From Streptomyces cynarae (GTDB taxonomy: Bacteria > Actinomycetota > Actinomycetes > Streptomycetales > Streptomycetaceae), in assembly GCF_025642135.1 (NCBI RefSeq), contig NZ_CP106793.1:8090001-8154000 (forward strand): a DNA stretch of 64,000 nucleotides, given 5' to 3'. The position numbers and the translations under genes are program-made. The notes beneath the pieces are model-generated. The model ran no database searches. It had not been told where the DNA came from and saw only the letters and a list, made by a program, of their open reading frames with translations. Below, in pieces: positions 1 through 7,875 of this stretch (its first letter is position 1; each line of letters starts with the position of its first letter).

Positions 1-1
1 G

Positions 2-346
2 ATCATCCGCTTCATCGAGGACAACTGGCACACCGGCCGGATCGGTGACCACTCCTTCGACGCCACCGCCGGCTCGATGGCGGGCATGTTCGACTTCCGG
101 CACCCCAACAACAAGCAGGTGCTGCTGAACTCGGACGGTTCGGTGCAGTCGGTCGGCCCGATCCACCCGGTGAAGGCCGTCGCCACCAGCATCACCCCCG
201 GCCCGGCGATGCAGAACACGGCCGCCAGCACGGACGCCTCGTCGTTCCCCGCCCTCCCGGTGGGCATCGCGGCGGGCGCCCTCGTCGCGGCCGGCGGCAC
301 CGGCACCTTCCTCACCCTGCGCCGCAGGGAGCGCGCGGGCGCCTGA
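2..346 (+). CDS. Phospholipase C / acid-phosphatase-family phosphoesterase, C-terminal end (partial)
   Basis: The frame is open from the left window edge, so only the last ~114 residues are seen. They read like the tail of actinobacterial alkaline-phosphatase-superfamily phosphoesterases (phospholipase C type): an aromatic/acidic segment (IEDNWHTGRIGDHSFD), a short MFDFRHPNN segment, a Pro/Ser/Thr linker, then a hydrophobic stretch (LPVGIAAGALVAAGG) followed by RRRERAGA. That last part is a membrane anchor with a basic cytoplasmic tail, suggesting an exported, surface-anchored enzyme. The catalytic domain lies outside the window, so the family call rests on resemblance of the tail only. Confidence 0.65.
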   Translation: MIRFIEDNWHTGRIGDHSFDATAGSMAGMFDFRHPNNKQVLLNSDGSVQSVGPIHPVKAVATSITPGPAMQNTAASTDASSFPALPVGIAAGALVAAGGTGTFLTLRRRERAGA

Positions 347-370
347 TCCGGCGCACGCGCACACATGAGC

Positions 371-397
371 GGTGGCCTCGGCGATCTCGGGGCCACC
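371..397. terminator. Hairpin between convergent genes
   Basis: GGTGGCC at 371-377 pairs with GGCCACC at 391-397 over a 13-nt loop and is followed by CGTTTCT. It sits between the phosphoesterase (+) and the phosphatase gene (-), so it can serve either strand. Inferred from the inverted repeat only. Confidence 0.5.
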
Positions 398-405
398 GCC
401 CGTTT

Positions 406-1200
406 CTACCGGCCACGGTGGCCGAGTATCTCCACCAGCCGATCGTGCAGCCCCGCCGGTGCCACGAGGAAGCTGCCGGATTCAGCGGTCCACGGGCCGC
501 CGTCGGCATCGGTGACCAGCGCGCCCGCCTCACGGGCGACCAGCGCGCCCGGCAGCAGGTTGGCGGCGTCACGGCCGAACTGCCAGAAGGCGTCGAGGCG
601 TCCGGCCCCCGTGTCGGCGATCTGCCACGAGGTGGGACCCAGATTGCGTACGGCACCAACGTGCGGCAGCAGGGCGGCCAGCGAGCGTCCGGCCTCCTCG
701 GCCGCCGCCGGCTGCCGGCCGATGAACGGGGGATGGCTGCCGGCCACGACGGCGGCGGCCGGATCGGTCTTGGCCGACGGGGCGATCGGCCGCCCGTCGC
801 GGGTGGCACCGCCGCCGAGGGACGCCAGGTAGGTCTCGCCCAGCAGCGGCGCGTGCAGGGCGGCCGCCACGGGTTCGCCGTCCCGGACCAGTGCCAGGCT
901 CACACAGAACTGCGGCAGGTCCTGCAGGAACTGCACCGCGCCGTCGACGCAGTCGACCATCCACACCTCGCCGTCGGGCAGCGGGGCCAGGCCGTCCAGC
1001 TCGTCCGCCCAGGCGACGCCGGGCCGCAGCGCGTCCAGGTGCCGACGCATCACGGCGGCCGCCGGTTCCTCCAACGCCTCGAAGGCCAGGGCGAGTTCGT
1101 CGCGGGAGGTGACGGGGGCGGGGCGCGGGGTGGCCGACAGCAGCGCGCCCACCTCCTCGACGGCGGCGGCCATGGGGGCGAGCAGGCCCTGGTACGTCAT
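406..1200 (-). CDS. Inositol monophosphatase family protein
   Basis: 264 residues. The family hydrolyses phosphate monoesters such as inositol-1-phosphate with Mg2+. The metal-binding motif is recognisable but altered: VWMVDCVDGAVQF near residue 90 where the family has W-x-V-D-P-[IL]-D-G-T-x-N-F, and the second motif is weak (GRDAANLLPGALVAREAG near 215-230). Substrate is therefore uncertain, and activity may be reduced. The start ATG at 1200 is chosen because CAAGGAG lies about 8 nt upstream; longer readings run into the divergent regulator. It is transcribed divergently from the Lrp-type gene at 1304 with a ~100 bp shared promoter region, suggesting control by that regulator. Confidence 0.8.
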   Translation of the reverse strand: MTYQGLLAPMAAAVEEVGALLSATPRPAPVTSRDELALAFEALEEPAAAVMRRHLDALRPGVAWADELDGLAPLPDGEVWMVDCVDGAVQFLQDLPQFCVSLALVRDGEPVAAALHAPLLGETYLASLGGGATRDGRPIAPSAKTDPAAAVVAGSHPPFIGRQPAAAEEAGRSLAALLPHVGAVRNLGPTSWQIADTGAGRLDAFWQFGRDAANLLPGALVAREAGALVTDADGGPWTAESGSFLVAPAGLHDRLVEILGHRGR

Positions 1201-1303
1201 CTTCGGCTCCTTGAGGCGGGGGATCGTTTCGACGCGTCGATCCTCCGCGCTGCCGGCTCTCCCAGGTCCCTCCCCGGGGCGACTGTGAGCGATACTGCCA
1301 CTC

Positions 1304-2281
1304 ATGGCCATTGAACCGGCTGATTCCGTAGTCGACGACCGCGACCAGCGGCTGATCGCGGCGCTGCAGTGCGACGGGCGGCTGACCGCCGAACGGGCCG
1401 GTGAGGTCCTCGGGACGAGCCCGCGCACCGTCCACCGGCGCTGGCAGGCCCTGATCGCCGACGGCGTCTGCCGGGTGATCGCGCTGCCCGCCCGGCCGGA
1501 CTCCGTCGGCGCGCTGTTCCTGCGGATCCGGGTGATCGGCAGCAAGCTCGACGCGCTCACCGCCGCGCTGGCGGCCCGTCCCGACGTCCCGTTCATCGAC
1601 GTCTCCGCGTCCGGCGACGAGATCCTCGCCGTCCGCTGGACCCGGCCCGGCACCCGGGACGACCTGGTCTTCCGGGAACTGCCCGCAACCCGGGCCGTCA
1701 CCTCCGTGGCGGCGGACACCGTTCTGCACGTGTTCGCGGAGGCCCTGGACTGGCGCCACGACGTCCTCAGCGCCGCCGAACGCGCCGCGCTGACACCCCC
1801 GCGGCGACCGGGCGCCGCCACGGCGGGGCCGCTGGACGACATCGACCGTGACATCCTCGCCGCGCTGGAGGACGACGCCAGGGCAGCGGCGGCGGCCGTC
1901 GCCGCGCGCACGGGTCACCCGGAGTCCACGGTCCGGCGCCGCATCGCCCGGCTCACCGGCACCGGCCGGCTCCTCACCCACGTCGTGGTCGATCCGAAGC
2001 GGCTCGGGCTCCTCATCGACGCCAACGTCATGGTGCGGGTCGCACCCGACCGCCTCGACGAGGTGGGGCGCACGCTGGCCGCGCACCCCGCGGTGCACGG
2101 CGCCTTCGCCACCACCGGCGCGGCCAACCTGCACCTGGCGATCTGGGTACGGGACCTGGAACACCTCTACCGGTTCATCACACGGGACCTCGGCCGCCTG
2201 GGCGTCGACGGCGCCGAGACCGTGATCGTGGGCCACGCGGTGAAACGCCCCGGGAAGGGGCCCGGCGGCAGGGCCGGGTGA
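1304..2281 (+). CDS. Lrp/AsnC family transcriptional regulator (double-length)
   Basis: 325 residues, about twice a standard Lrp protein. It contains two consecutive units: an N-terminal winged helix (DDRDQRLIAALQCDGRL, then a recognition segment with SPRTVHRRWQAL) with a first ligand-binding-like region, and a second HTH from about residue 178 (DIDRDILAALEDDARA, STVRRRIARL) followed by an AsnC-type alpha/beta domain with the typical GAANLHLAIWVRDLEHLY segment. Double Lrp proteins of this kind are common in Streptomyces. It is divergent from the phosphatase gene and followed by the NCS1 permease on the same strand, so it probably senses a related amino acid or nucleobase. The ligand cannot be told from the sequence. 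Confidence 0.88.
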   Translation: MAIEPADSVVDDRDQRLIAALQCDGRLTAERAGEVLGTSPRTVHRRWQALIADGVCRVIALPARPDSVGALFLRIRVIGSKLDALTAALAARPDVPFIDVSASGDEILAVRWTRPGTRDDLVFRELPATRAVTSVAADTVLHVFAEALDWRHDVLSAAERAALTPPRRPGAATAGPLDDIDRDILAALEDDARAAAAAVAARTGHPESTVRRRIARLTGTGRLLTHVVVDPKRLGLLIDANVMVRVAPDRLDEVGRTLAAHPAVHGAFATTGAANLHLAIWVRDLEHLYRFITRDLGRLGVDGAETVIVGHAVKRPGKGPGGRAG

Positions 2282-2365
2282 ACCGTGTGCGGCGCGCGCT
2301 TACCCTGGACGCCGGCCCGGACCGACCGGGTCCGTGGCGAACGCGTTCAGACAGGCAGGTCGACG

Positions 2366-3862
2366 ATGACGGACTCCTCCGACAGCAGACCCGGGGGACG
2401 GCAGTTCCAGGTGGAGCCGCACGGCCTCGACGTGATCGGTGACGCCGAGCGCAAGGGCACTCCGCGGACGCTGTTCTGGCCGTGGTTCGGGGCCAACGTC
2501 TCCGTCCTGGGACTCAGTTACGGCGCCTTCGCACTCGGCTTCGGGATCTCCTTCTGGCAGGCGCTGGCAGCCGGGGCGATCGGGATCGTCTTCTCCTTCC
2601 TGCTGTGCGGTTTCATAGCGGTCGCGGGCAAGCGCGGCTCGGCCCCGACGATGGTGCTCAGCCGCGCCGCGTACGGTGTGCGCGGCAACCGGCTGCCGTC
2701 GGTGATCTCCTGGATGCTCACCGTCGGCTGGGAGACGGTCCTGACCGCACTCGCCACCCTGGCCACCGCCACCGTCTTCGGACGGCTCGGCTGGGGAGGC
2801 GGCACCGGGACCAAGGTGGCGGCGCTCGTCCTGGTCGGCGCGCTGACCGTCGTCGGCGGCGTCATGGGCTTCGACCTGATCATGCGCCTGCAGACCGTGA
2901 TCACCGTGGTCACGGGCGTGCTCACCGTCGTCTACATCGCCCTCGTCGCCGACCACATCCACTGGCACACGGTCAGTGCCCATCCGACCGGCTCCGCCCA
3001 GGAGTTCATCGGCGCCCTGGTCTTCATGATGACGGGCTTCGGGCTCGGCTGGGTCAACGCGGCCGCGGACTACTCCCGTTACCTGCCGCGCACCTCCTCG
3101 AGCCGCGGCGTGATCGGCTGGACCACCTTCGGCGCCTCGGTCGCCCCCCTGCTCCTGCTGGTCTTCGGGCTGCTGCTGGCGGGCTCGTCCGACACCCTGA
3201 GCAAGGCCGTCGCCGCCGACCCGATCGGCGCGCTGACCACGATCCTGCCGACCTGGTTCCTGGTCCCGTTCGCGGTGGTCGCGGTGCTCGGCCTGGTGGG
3301 CGGCGCGGTGCTGGACATCTACTCTTCGGGCCTGGCGCTGCTCTCCGCCGGGCTGCGGATTCCCCGCCCGGTGGCCGCTCTGGTCGACGGCGTGCTGATG
3401 ATCGCGGGCTCGGTCTACATCGTCTTCTTCGCCGGCGACTTCCTCGGCCCGTTCATGGGCTTCCTGACGACGCTCGGCGTCCCCATCGCGGCCTGGTGCG
3501 GCATCATGCTCGCCGACCTGGCCCTGCGCCGCCGCGACTACCACGAGGGCGACCTCTACCGTCCGCGCGGCCGCTACGGCGACGTCCCGCTCACCCCCCT
3601 GCTGCTGACCCTCGCCGCCACGGCGATCGGCTGGGGCCTGGTGACGAACACCGCCGCGAACTGGCTGGACTGGCAGGGCTATCTCCTCGGCCCCCTGGGC
3701 CTCGGCGGCACGTCGGGCGCTTGGGCGTACGCCAACCTCGGCGTTCTCGCGGCCCTGGCGGTGGGCTTCCTCGCCACCCTCGTCCTCGGCCGCGGGCGTG
3801 TGCACCGGCAGGAGCGGGAGGCCACGGGCCGGACGGCGAACGAAGGCGCACCGATCGCATGA
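2366..3862 (+). CDS. NCS1-family purine/cytosine permease
   Basis: 498 residues with about 12 hydrophobic segments. NCS1 features are clear: the N-terminal ERKGTPRTLFWPWFGANVS entry into TM1, the loop GKRGSAPTMVLSRAAYGVRGN between TM2 and TM3, and the motif ADYSRYLPR near residue 230. Family members are cation symporters for nucleobases, hydantoins or related cyclic amides in the cytoplasmic membrane. ATG 2366 is preferred over an upstream in-frame GTG because the family N-terminus begins here. It overlaps the following cysteine hydrolase by ATGA, so the two are translationally coupled; uptake plus amide or ring hydrolysis of a nitrogen heterocycle is a reasonable inference. Substrate unknown. 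Confidence 0.88.
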   Translation: MTDSSDSRPGGRQFQVEPHGLDVIGDAERKGTPRTLFWPWFGANVSVLGLSYGAFALGFGISFWQALAAGAIGIVFSFLLCGFIAVAGKRGSAPTMVLSRAAYGVRGNRLPSVISWMLTVGWETVLTALATLATATVFGRLGWGGGTGTKVAALVLVGALTVVGGVMGFDLIMRLQTVITVVTGVLTVVYIALVADHIHWHTVSAHPTGSAQEFIGALVFMMTGFGLGWVNAAADYSRYLPRTSSSRGVIGWTTFGASVAPLLLLVFGLLLAGSSDTLSKAVAADPIGALTTILPTWFLVPFAVVAVLGLVGGAVLDIYSSGLALLSAGLRIPRPVAALVDGVLMIAGSVYIVFFAGDFLGPFMGFLTTLGVPIAAWCGIMLADLALRRRDYHEGDLYRPRGRYGDVPLTPLLLTLAATAIGWGLVTNTAANWLDWQGYLLGPLGLGGTSGAWAYANLGVLAALAVGFLATLVLGRGRVHRQEREATGRTANEGAPIA

Positions 3863-4413
3863 CCGCCGCCGACCTGCTCGCCGTGATCGACATGCAGCGC
3901 GTCTTCGCCGATCCCGCGAGCCCCTGGGCCGCCCCCCGTTTCCGGGAGGCGGCGGACGGCGTACGGCGCCTGTTGCCCGCCTTCGGGGAACGCGTCACCT
4001 TCACCCGCTTCCTGGCACCCCGGACACCCGAGGGCGCCTGGCGGGCGTACTACGAGCAGTGGCCCTTCGCCCTGCAACCGCATCGGGCCCCGCTGTGGCG
4101 GCTGGCCGACGACTTCGCCGCCGTGGCGCGGCACGTGGTGGACGCGACCACGTTCGGCAAGTGGACGCCCGAACTGGCCGGGCGGGTCGGACCCGAGGGC
4201 CGTCTGGTGCTGGCCGGTGTGAGCACCGACTGCTGCGTGCTGTCCACGGCTCTCGCCGCCGCGGACGCGGGAGCCGAGGTGCTGGTGGTCGCCGACGCCT
4301 GCGCGGGCGCCGACGACACCGCCCACGATCGGGCGCTGCGCGTGATGGACCTGTACCGTCCGCTGATCCGGGTGGTCACCACCGGGGAACTGCTCGCGGA
4401 GTGGCGGGCCTGA
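3859..4413 (+). CDS. Isochorismatase-like cysteine hydrolase
   Basis: 184 residues. The cysteine hydrolase triad is visible: Asp in LLAVIDMQ near residue 10, Lys in TFGKWTPEL near 99, and Cys in GVSTDCCVLST near 120. The family includes nicotinamidase, N-carbamoylsarcosine amidase and ureidoacrylate hydrolase, so amide hydrolysis of a small nitrogen compound is likely. The start overlaps the stop of the upstream NCS1 permease by four bases (ATGA), tying its substrate to what the permease imports. A specific substrate cannot be assigned. Confidence 0.85.
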   Translation: MTAADLLAVIDMQRVFADPASPWAAPRFREAADGVRRLLPAFGERVTFTRFLAPRTPEGAWRAYYEQWPFALQPHRAPLWRLADDFAAVARHVVDATTFGKWTPELAGRVGPEGRLVLAGVSTDCCVLSTALAAADAGAEVLVVADACAGADDTAHDRALRVMDLYRPLIRVVTTGELLAEWRA

Positions 4414-4585
4414 CAGGCGTCCCCCTCGACGGCCGTCCCGGCCTGCGCGTCAGCCGTGCCCTGACCGGGCCGACACCTGACCCGTGCGGCATGCATGGCC
4501 CGGCGCGGGATGGGTACGTGGGCGGGAGTGCGCCCGGAGCCACTGGTTCCGGGGCGTCCCGCCCGCACCTACCTGGGGATTTGCC

Positions 4586-4987
4586 ATGGACACTCCGGAC
4601 AAGAACCACCACCCGACCGCGGCCCAGGCGGCACTGGACACCCTTGCGGTGGATGCCGGGGACGCGGAGGCGCTGGACACGCTGGCCGGGAGCGATGTGC
4701 TCGTCCCCGTGCCGGACGACGCCAGCGAGGAGGACGCCAACAACCCGAACACCGTCGCGCTGCCCGTCCTGGAGCAGCCGGACGGCGAACAGACCGTGCC
4801 GGTGTTCACCTCGGAGACGGAGATGGCGGACCTGCTGCCGTTCGTCTCCCGCTACCGCCTGGTGCCGCTCGGCGCGCTCGCGTCCCAGTGGCCCACCGGC
4901 GACCTCACCCTGACCATCGACGCGGCCTCCCCGCACGGCCTGACCCTCAATTCGGACGGGGTGCGTCACCTGCTGGCCCGGCCGTAG
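4586..4987 (+). CDS. SseB-domain protein
   Basis: 133 residues, acidic, no membrane segment. The core (DVLVPVPDD, then VALPVLEQPDGEQTVPVFTSETEMADLLP, RYRLVPLGALASQWP) matches the SseB N-terminal domain found in many actinobacterial proteins of unknown role. ATG 4586 is used because the region before it lacks domain similarity. It stands alone, about 170 bp after the hydrolase and 100 bp before the membrane protein. Function unknown. Confidence 0.8.
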   Translation: MDTPDKNHHPTAAQAALDTLAVDAGDAEALDTLAGSDVLVPVPDDASEEDANNPNTVALPVLEQPDGEQTVPVFTSETEMADLLPFVSRYRLVPLGALASQWPTGDLTLTIDAASPHGLTLNSDGVRHLLARP

Positions 4988-5090
4988 GGCCGGCGCGCAC
5001 GGCGGCGTCGGGGGCGGCGGCCCGCGACGCCCTGGAGCACCGCACCGGCTGTGCCGAGGCTGGCCGGGCCGCGCGGTCCACAATGACCGC

Positions 5091-6176
5091 ATGAGTTGGA
5101 TCTCCGGCGTCGCCGGCGCCCTGGTCCTGGTGGCCGTGCTCTCCAGCATCGTGCGCACTCTCGTGGTGCCCCGCGGGCTGTACTCGATCCTCGTGTACAG
5201 GCTGTGGTGGGCGCTGCGGCGGCTGCTGCGGCTGGCCGCGCCGAGCGGCCGCTACGAGGACATCGACCGGGCACAGACCTGGCTCGCCCCCCTGATCCTG
5301 ATCGGCATGCTCGCCATCTGGCTCGGTGGGGCGCTCGTGGGTTACGGCCTGCTGCTGTACTCCGTGTCCCCGCTGAGCTGGAGCAATGCGTTCCGTGAGG
5401 CGGGCTCCAGCCTGTTCACGCTCGGCTTCGCCAGCGGTATGCGGCTGCGACTGTCCGCGCTGGACTTCGTCGCTGCGGCCACCGGGCCCGTGGTCATCGC
5501 CCTGCAGATCGCCTACCTGCCCACCCTGTACGCCGCCTACAACCGCCGTGAACTGGAGGTCACCCTGCTGCAGTCGCGGGCCGGCGAGCCCGCCTGGGGC
5601 CCGGAGATCCTGGCCCGTCAGTGGCTCGTCGAAACCGAGACCGCGCTGCCCGAGCTGTACCGTGCGTGGGAGCGGCTGGCCGCCGACATCGGCGAGAGCC
5701 ACTCCACCTACCCGGTGCTGATCTCGTTCCGCTCGCCGCGCCCGTACCGGAACTGGCTGGTCGGGATGCTCGCCGTCATGGACGCGGCGGCGATGCAGCT
5801 CTCCCTCGCGCCGGGCGCCGCGCCACCGGAGGGCCGGCTGGTGCTCCGGGCCGGGTTCACCGCCCTGCGCGACATCGCCCGCTCCCTGCGCTTGCCGTTC
5901 GAGGCCGACCCGGCACCCGACGCCCCGATCCACCTCACCTTCACGGAGTTCGACGCGGCCGTGGCGATGCTGGAGGCGACGGGCTTCCTGGCGGAGCGGA
6001 CGGCGCGGGAGGCCTGGCCGCACTTCCAGGGCTGGCGGGTCAACTACGAGGCGATCGCATACGAACTGTGCCGCCGCTGCGACGCCGTACCCGCGCTGTG
6101 GAGCGGTCCCCGCGACTTCGACTCCCGCCAGATCTCCCCGAGCCGCCCGGTCGACCGGCGGCCCGGGACGGGATGA
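5091..6176 (+). CDS. Membrane protein with a K+-channel-like re-entrant loop
   Basis: 361 residues. The first ~150 hold an N-terminal hydrophobic helix (1-25), a second (65-92), a short amphipathic helix with the segment GSSLFTLGFAS near 104-114, and a third membrane helix (125-145). A pore-helix followed by T-L-G-F between two helices recalls the T-V-G-Y selectivity filter of two-TM potassium channels, though the Gly-Asp after it is missing. The remaining ~210 residues are soluble and helical, with no domain I recognise. I would call it a membrane protein of unknown function, possibly channel-like. It is monocistronic and followed by a repeat-rich region. Confidence 0.8.
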   Translation: MSWISGVAGALVLVAVLSSIVRTLVVPRGLYSILVYRLWWALRRLLRLAAPSGRYEDIDRAQTWLAPLILIGMLAIWLGGALVGYGLLLYSVSPLSWSNAFREAGSSLFTLGFASGMRLRLSALDFVAAATGPVVIALQIAYLPTLYAAYNRRELEVTLLQSRAGEPAWGPEILARQWLVETETALPELYRAWERLAADIGESHSTYPVLISFRSPRPYRNWLVGMLAVMDAAAMQLSLAPGAAPPEGRLVLRAGFTALRDIARSLRLPFEADPAPDAPIHLTFTEFDAAVAMLEATGFLAERTAREAWPHFQGWRVNYEAIAYELCRRCDAVPALWSGPRDFDSRQISPSRPVDRRPGTG

Positions 6177-6274
6177 GCGCGGCGGTCCAGGGCCGGGCGG
6201 GCCGGTCCGATCCGGAAGACGGACCCCAGTGCCCCGGGGCAGGCAACGTTCGCCCCGTCGCGACGCCCGGCACG

Positions 6275-6308
6275 CTCCCCCAAGCTCTTCGAGCAGGGGG
6301 TACCCCCA
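6275..6308 (+). repeat. Short palindromic repeat, copy 1
   Basis: A C-run, AAGCTCTTCGAGC, a G-run, then TACCCCCA; it can fold as C5/G5 or G5/C5 stems around the TTCG loop. Nested inside fold-back element A. Confidence 0.75.
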
Positions 6309-6364
6309 CTCGCCGCACCGGCCGAAAGCCCAAGTACGTCCAGTACGAGGGCTTCCGGCCGGCA

Positions 6365-6397
6365 CTCCCCAAGCTCTTCGAGCAGGGGGTACCCCCA
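6365..6397 (+). repeat. Short palindromic repeat, copy 2
   Basis: Same as the copy at 6275-6308 apart from one C fewer in the leading C-run; direct orientation, 90 bp downstream, also inside fold-back element A. Confidence 0.75.
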
Positions 6398-6449
6398 GAG
6401 CACGCACCGGACGCCGCTCCTTGACGGGCAAACGTTGCCTGCCAGGGGA

Positions 6450-6614
6450 CTAGGCGTCGCTGCCGGAGGCGTCGGCCGCGTCGTCGGGGGCCGTCTGCTC
6501 GGCCTCGTCGTCCGGGCGGCCCCCGCTTCGTGACGGCTGCTGCTCCTGGAGCTGCTGCTGCTCCTCCTCGAGATGCCGGCGTACGTCTTCCGGCTTGTCT
6601 CCGACCTGCTCCAT
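6450..6614 (-). CDS. Small acidic, glutamine-rich protein of unknown function
   Basis: 54 residues, highly hydrophilic: MEQVGDKPEDVRRHLEEEQ, then QQLQEQQ and an Asp/Ala/Ser-rich tail. ATG 6614 is chosen over ATG 6641 because GGAGGG lies 5 nt upstream. The N-terminal half would form a helix. No domain recognised. The gene is squeezed between two repeats: its stop touches the right arm of fold-back element A, and a MITE-like copy begins about 48 bp upstream of its start, so its promoter has probably been displaced or replaced. Confidence 0.6.
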   Translation of the reverse strand: MEQVGDKPEDVRRHLEEEQQQLQEQQPSRSGGRPDDEAEQTAPDDAADASGSDA

Positions 6615-6662
6615 GACGTCCCTCCGGTTGTCCTGGCCCATGTCGTTCGCCCCGTGGCGCCC

Positions 6663-6824
6663 AGGGCCTCTCGTTTGGATCATGCCGGGCTCGCGGGGTC
6701 TGGCACCGCGCCTCGCCGCGTTGTCGTCGGTTGCCATGGCTCCGCCATGGCGCCCTCCTCCGCCTTGCGATGCACGGCACCAGGCCCCGCTCCCTGATCC
6801 GGCCTGATCCAGACGAGAGGCCCT
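6663..6824. mobile_element. MITE-like element, copy 1
   Basis: 162 bp with terminal inverted repeats of about 26 bp (starts AGGGCCTCTCGTTTGGATCA; the right end is its complement with two mismatches). It has no transposase frame and carries an internal palindrome CCATGGCTCCGCCATGG. A second copy in the same orientation lies at 7876-8037. Structure suggests a non-autonomous element moved by a transposase encoded elsewhere; no clear target duplication is visible. Confidence 0.8.
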
Positions 6825-6918
6825 GGACCACCAGGTTCACACGGAGCGGCCACGCATGCGATCGCGCGCATGATGCCGGGACGGCGGCGCGCCGGGCTGA
6901 CAAGCCCGTGCCACGAGG

Positions 6919-7326
6919 TCAGACGGGTCGGCCGGGCCAGGACGTCAGCGTGCGGGCGAGGACCTCGCGTTGCAGCGGCAGCACCTCGGCGTGCAGCGCG
7001 CGGCCCTTCTCGGTCAGGGCGACCCATACGCCGCGCCGGTCCTCCTCGCACACCGAGCGCAGCACCAGGCCGTCCTTCTCCAGCCGCCCGATCAGCCGGG
7101 ACAGCGCGCTCTGGCTCAGATGGACGCGCCCGGCGATGTTCTGCACCCGGCACTGGTCGCCGTGGGCGGGCGTCTCGGCGGCGAGGATGTCGAGGACCTC
7201 GAAGTCGCTGGCGCCCAGGCCGTGGGGGTGGAGCACACGGTCGATCTCGCACATGGTGCGCGCGTGCACCGACAGGATGTCCCGCCACTGATCCTCGAGC
7301 CGGGAGTCGGCCGTCTTCACTGCCAT
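6919..7326 (-). CDS. MarR family transcriptional regulator
   Basis: 135 residues. A winged-helix MarR core is clear: GASDFEVLDILA, then LSQSALSRLIGRLEKDGLVLRS, and the wing CEEDRRGVWVALTEKGRAL. Dimerisation helices lie at both ends. It is downstream of, and on the same strand as, the VOC gene (81 bp apart), with an inverted repeat in the gap. The two genes form a pair bracketed by two MITE-like copies. The likely role is control of itself and perhaps the VOC gene in response to a small phenolic or oxidant; that is inference. Confidence 0.88.
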   Translation of the reverse strand: MAVKTADSRLEDQWRDILSVHARTMCEIDRVLHPHGLGASDFEVLDILAAETPAHGDQCRVQNIAGRVHLSQSALSRLIGRLEKDGLVLRSVCEEDRRGVWVALTEKGRALHAEVLPLQREVLARTLTSWPGRPV

Positions 7327-7362
7327 ACCCGCACGGTAACAGAGAAACCCCCTTTTGTTTAC

Positions 7363-7385
7363 CTTGCAACTAGTGTGTGTGCAAG
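7363..7385 (-). promoter_or_regulatory. Candidate MarR operator
   Basis: CTTGCA (7363-7368) and TGCAAG (7380-7385) form an inverted repeat 37 bp upstream of the MarR gene start. It shares GCAACTAGT with the PadR-associated palindrome at 43971, which may be coincidence. Confidence 0.4.
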
Positions 7386-7407
7386 CGCTTCACGCAGGGC
7401 GAAACCC

Positions 7408-7758
7408 CTACGCGGCCGGGTCCTGGAGGAGGCCCACGAGGTTGCCGTCCGCGTCCTTCACCGAGGCGATCAGCCTGCCGCCGCCGACGTCCTGGAGGTC
7501 CTGAAGCACCTCGGCCCCGGCGTCCACCAGCGCCCCGAGCCGGGCCTCGATGTCGGACACGTGCCAGAAGGGCACCGGCCCGGTCAGGCCCTTGGCGTGC
7601 CCGTTCGGGTCCAGCCCGACGTCCTGCCCGGCGACCCGGAACCCCACGTAGTAGGACTCGTCCACGTACGGCTCCGTCTCCAGCAGGGCGCTGAACATCG
7701 ACTTGGCGGCGGCCAGGTCCTTGACGGGGTAGATGATGGTCTGCAGGCCCGTGGTCAT
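7408..7758 (-). CDS. VOC (glyoxalase/bleomycin resistance) family protein
   Basis: 116 residues, the usual length for a single VOC module pair. The beta-alpha-beta-beta-beta pattern is visible: TIIYPVKDLAAAKSMFSALL, VGFRVAGQDVGLDPNG, then HVSDIEARLGALVDAGAEVL and VKDADGNLVGLLQDP. Metal-ligand positions typical of glyoxalase I are only partly kept, so it may be a binding protein or an enzyme of unknown substrate. AAGGAG upstream supports ATG 7758. It is the upstream partner of the MarR gene. Confidence 0.85.
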   Translation of the reverse strand: MTTGLQTIIYPVKDLAAAKSMFSALLETEPYVDESYYVGFRVAGQDVGLDPNGHAKGLTGPVPFWHVSDIEARLGALVDAGAEVLQDLQDVGGGRLIASVKDADGNLVGLLQDPAA

Positions 7759-7875
7759 GGTGTGCTCCTTGGCGGTGGGCGGGCCGGCGTCGTTCGCCGG
7801 TGCTCTCACGCTACGGAGGGGGAGTGGCGCACGGCTTCTCCAAAACTGACCGGTCGCACGAGAGCGCCGACGGCT

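Larger units (their letters stand above)
6226..6454. repeat. Fold-back element A: ~30-bp inverted arms around a conserved core
   Basis: A 13-bp perfect inverted pair (GGCAGGCAACGTT at 6238-6250 and its complement at 6431-6443) sits within imperfect arms of about 30 bp. Between them is a core with its own near-palindrome (CCGGCCGAAAGCCC against GGGCTTCCGGCCGG, about 6319-6363), and two nested copies of a 34-bp short repeat. The same core without the nested repeats occurs inside the glycosyltransferase gene at 29404-29570, but with different outer arms. No open frame fits a protein. The right arm overlaps the stop codon of the small gene 6450-6614. Confidence 0.75.

Noticed and set aside
2300..3805. 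Minus-strand frame opposite the NCS1 permease
   Set aside because: Translation is Gln/Asp/Gly-rich with no motif, while the plus strand encodes a clear permease.
7363..7385. Shared GCAACTAGT between this MarR site and the palindrome at 43971 as proof of a common regulator
   Set aside because: Only nine bases match and the symmetry differs; the nearby regulators belong to different families.
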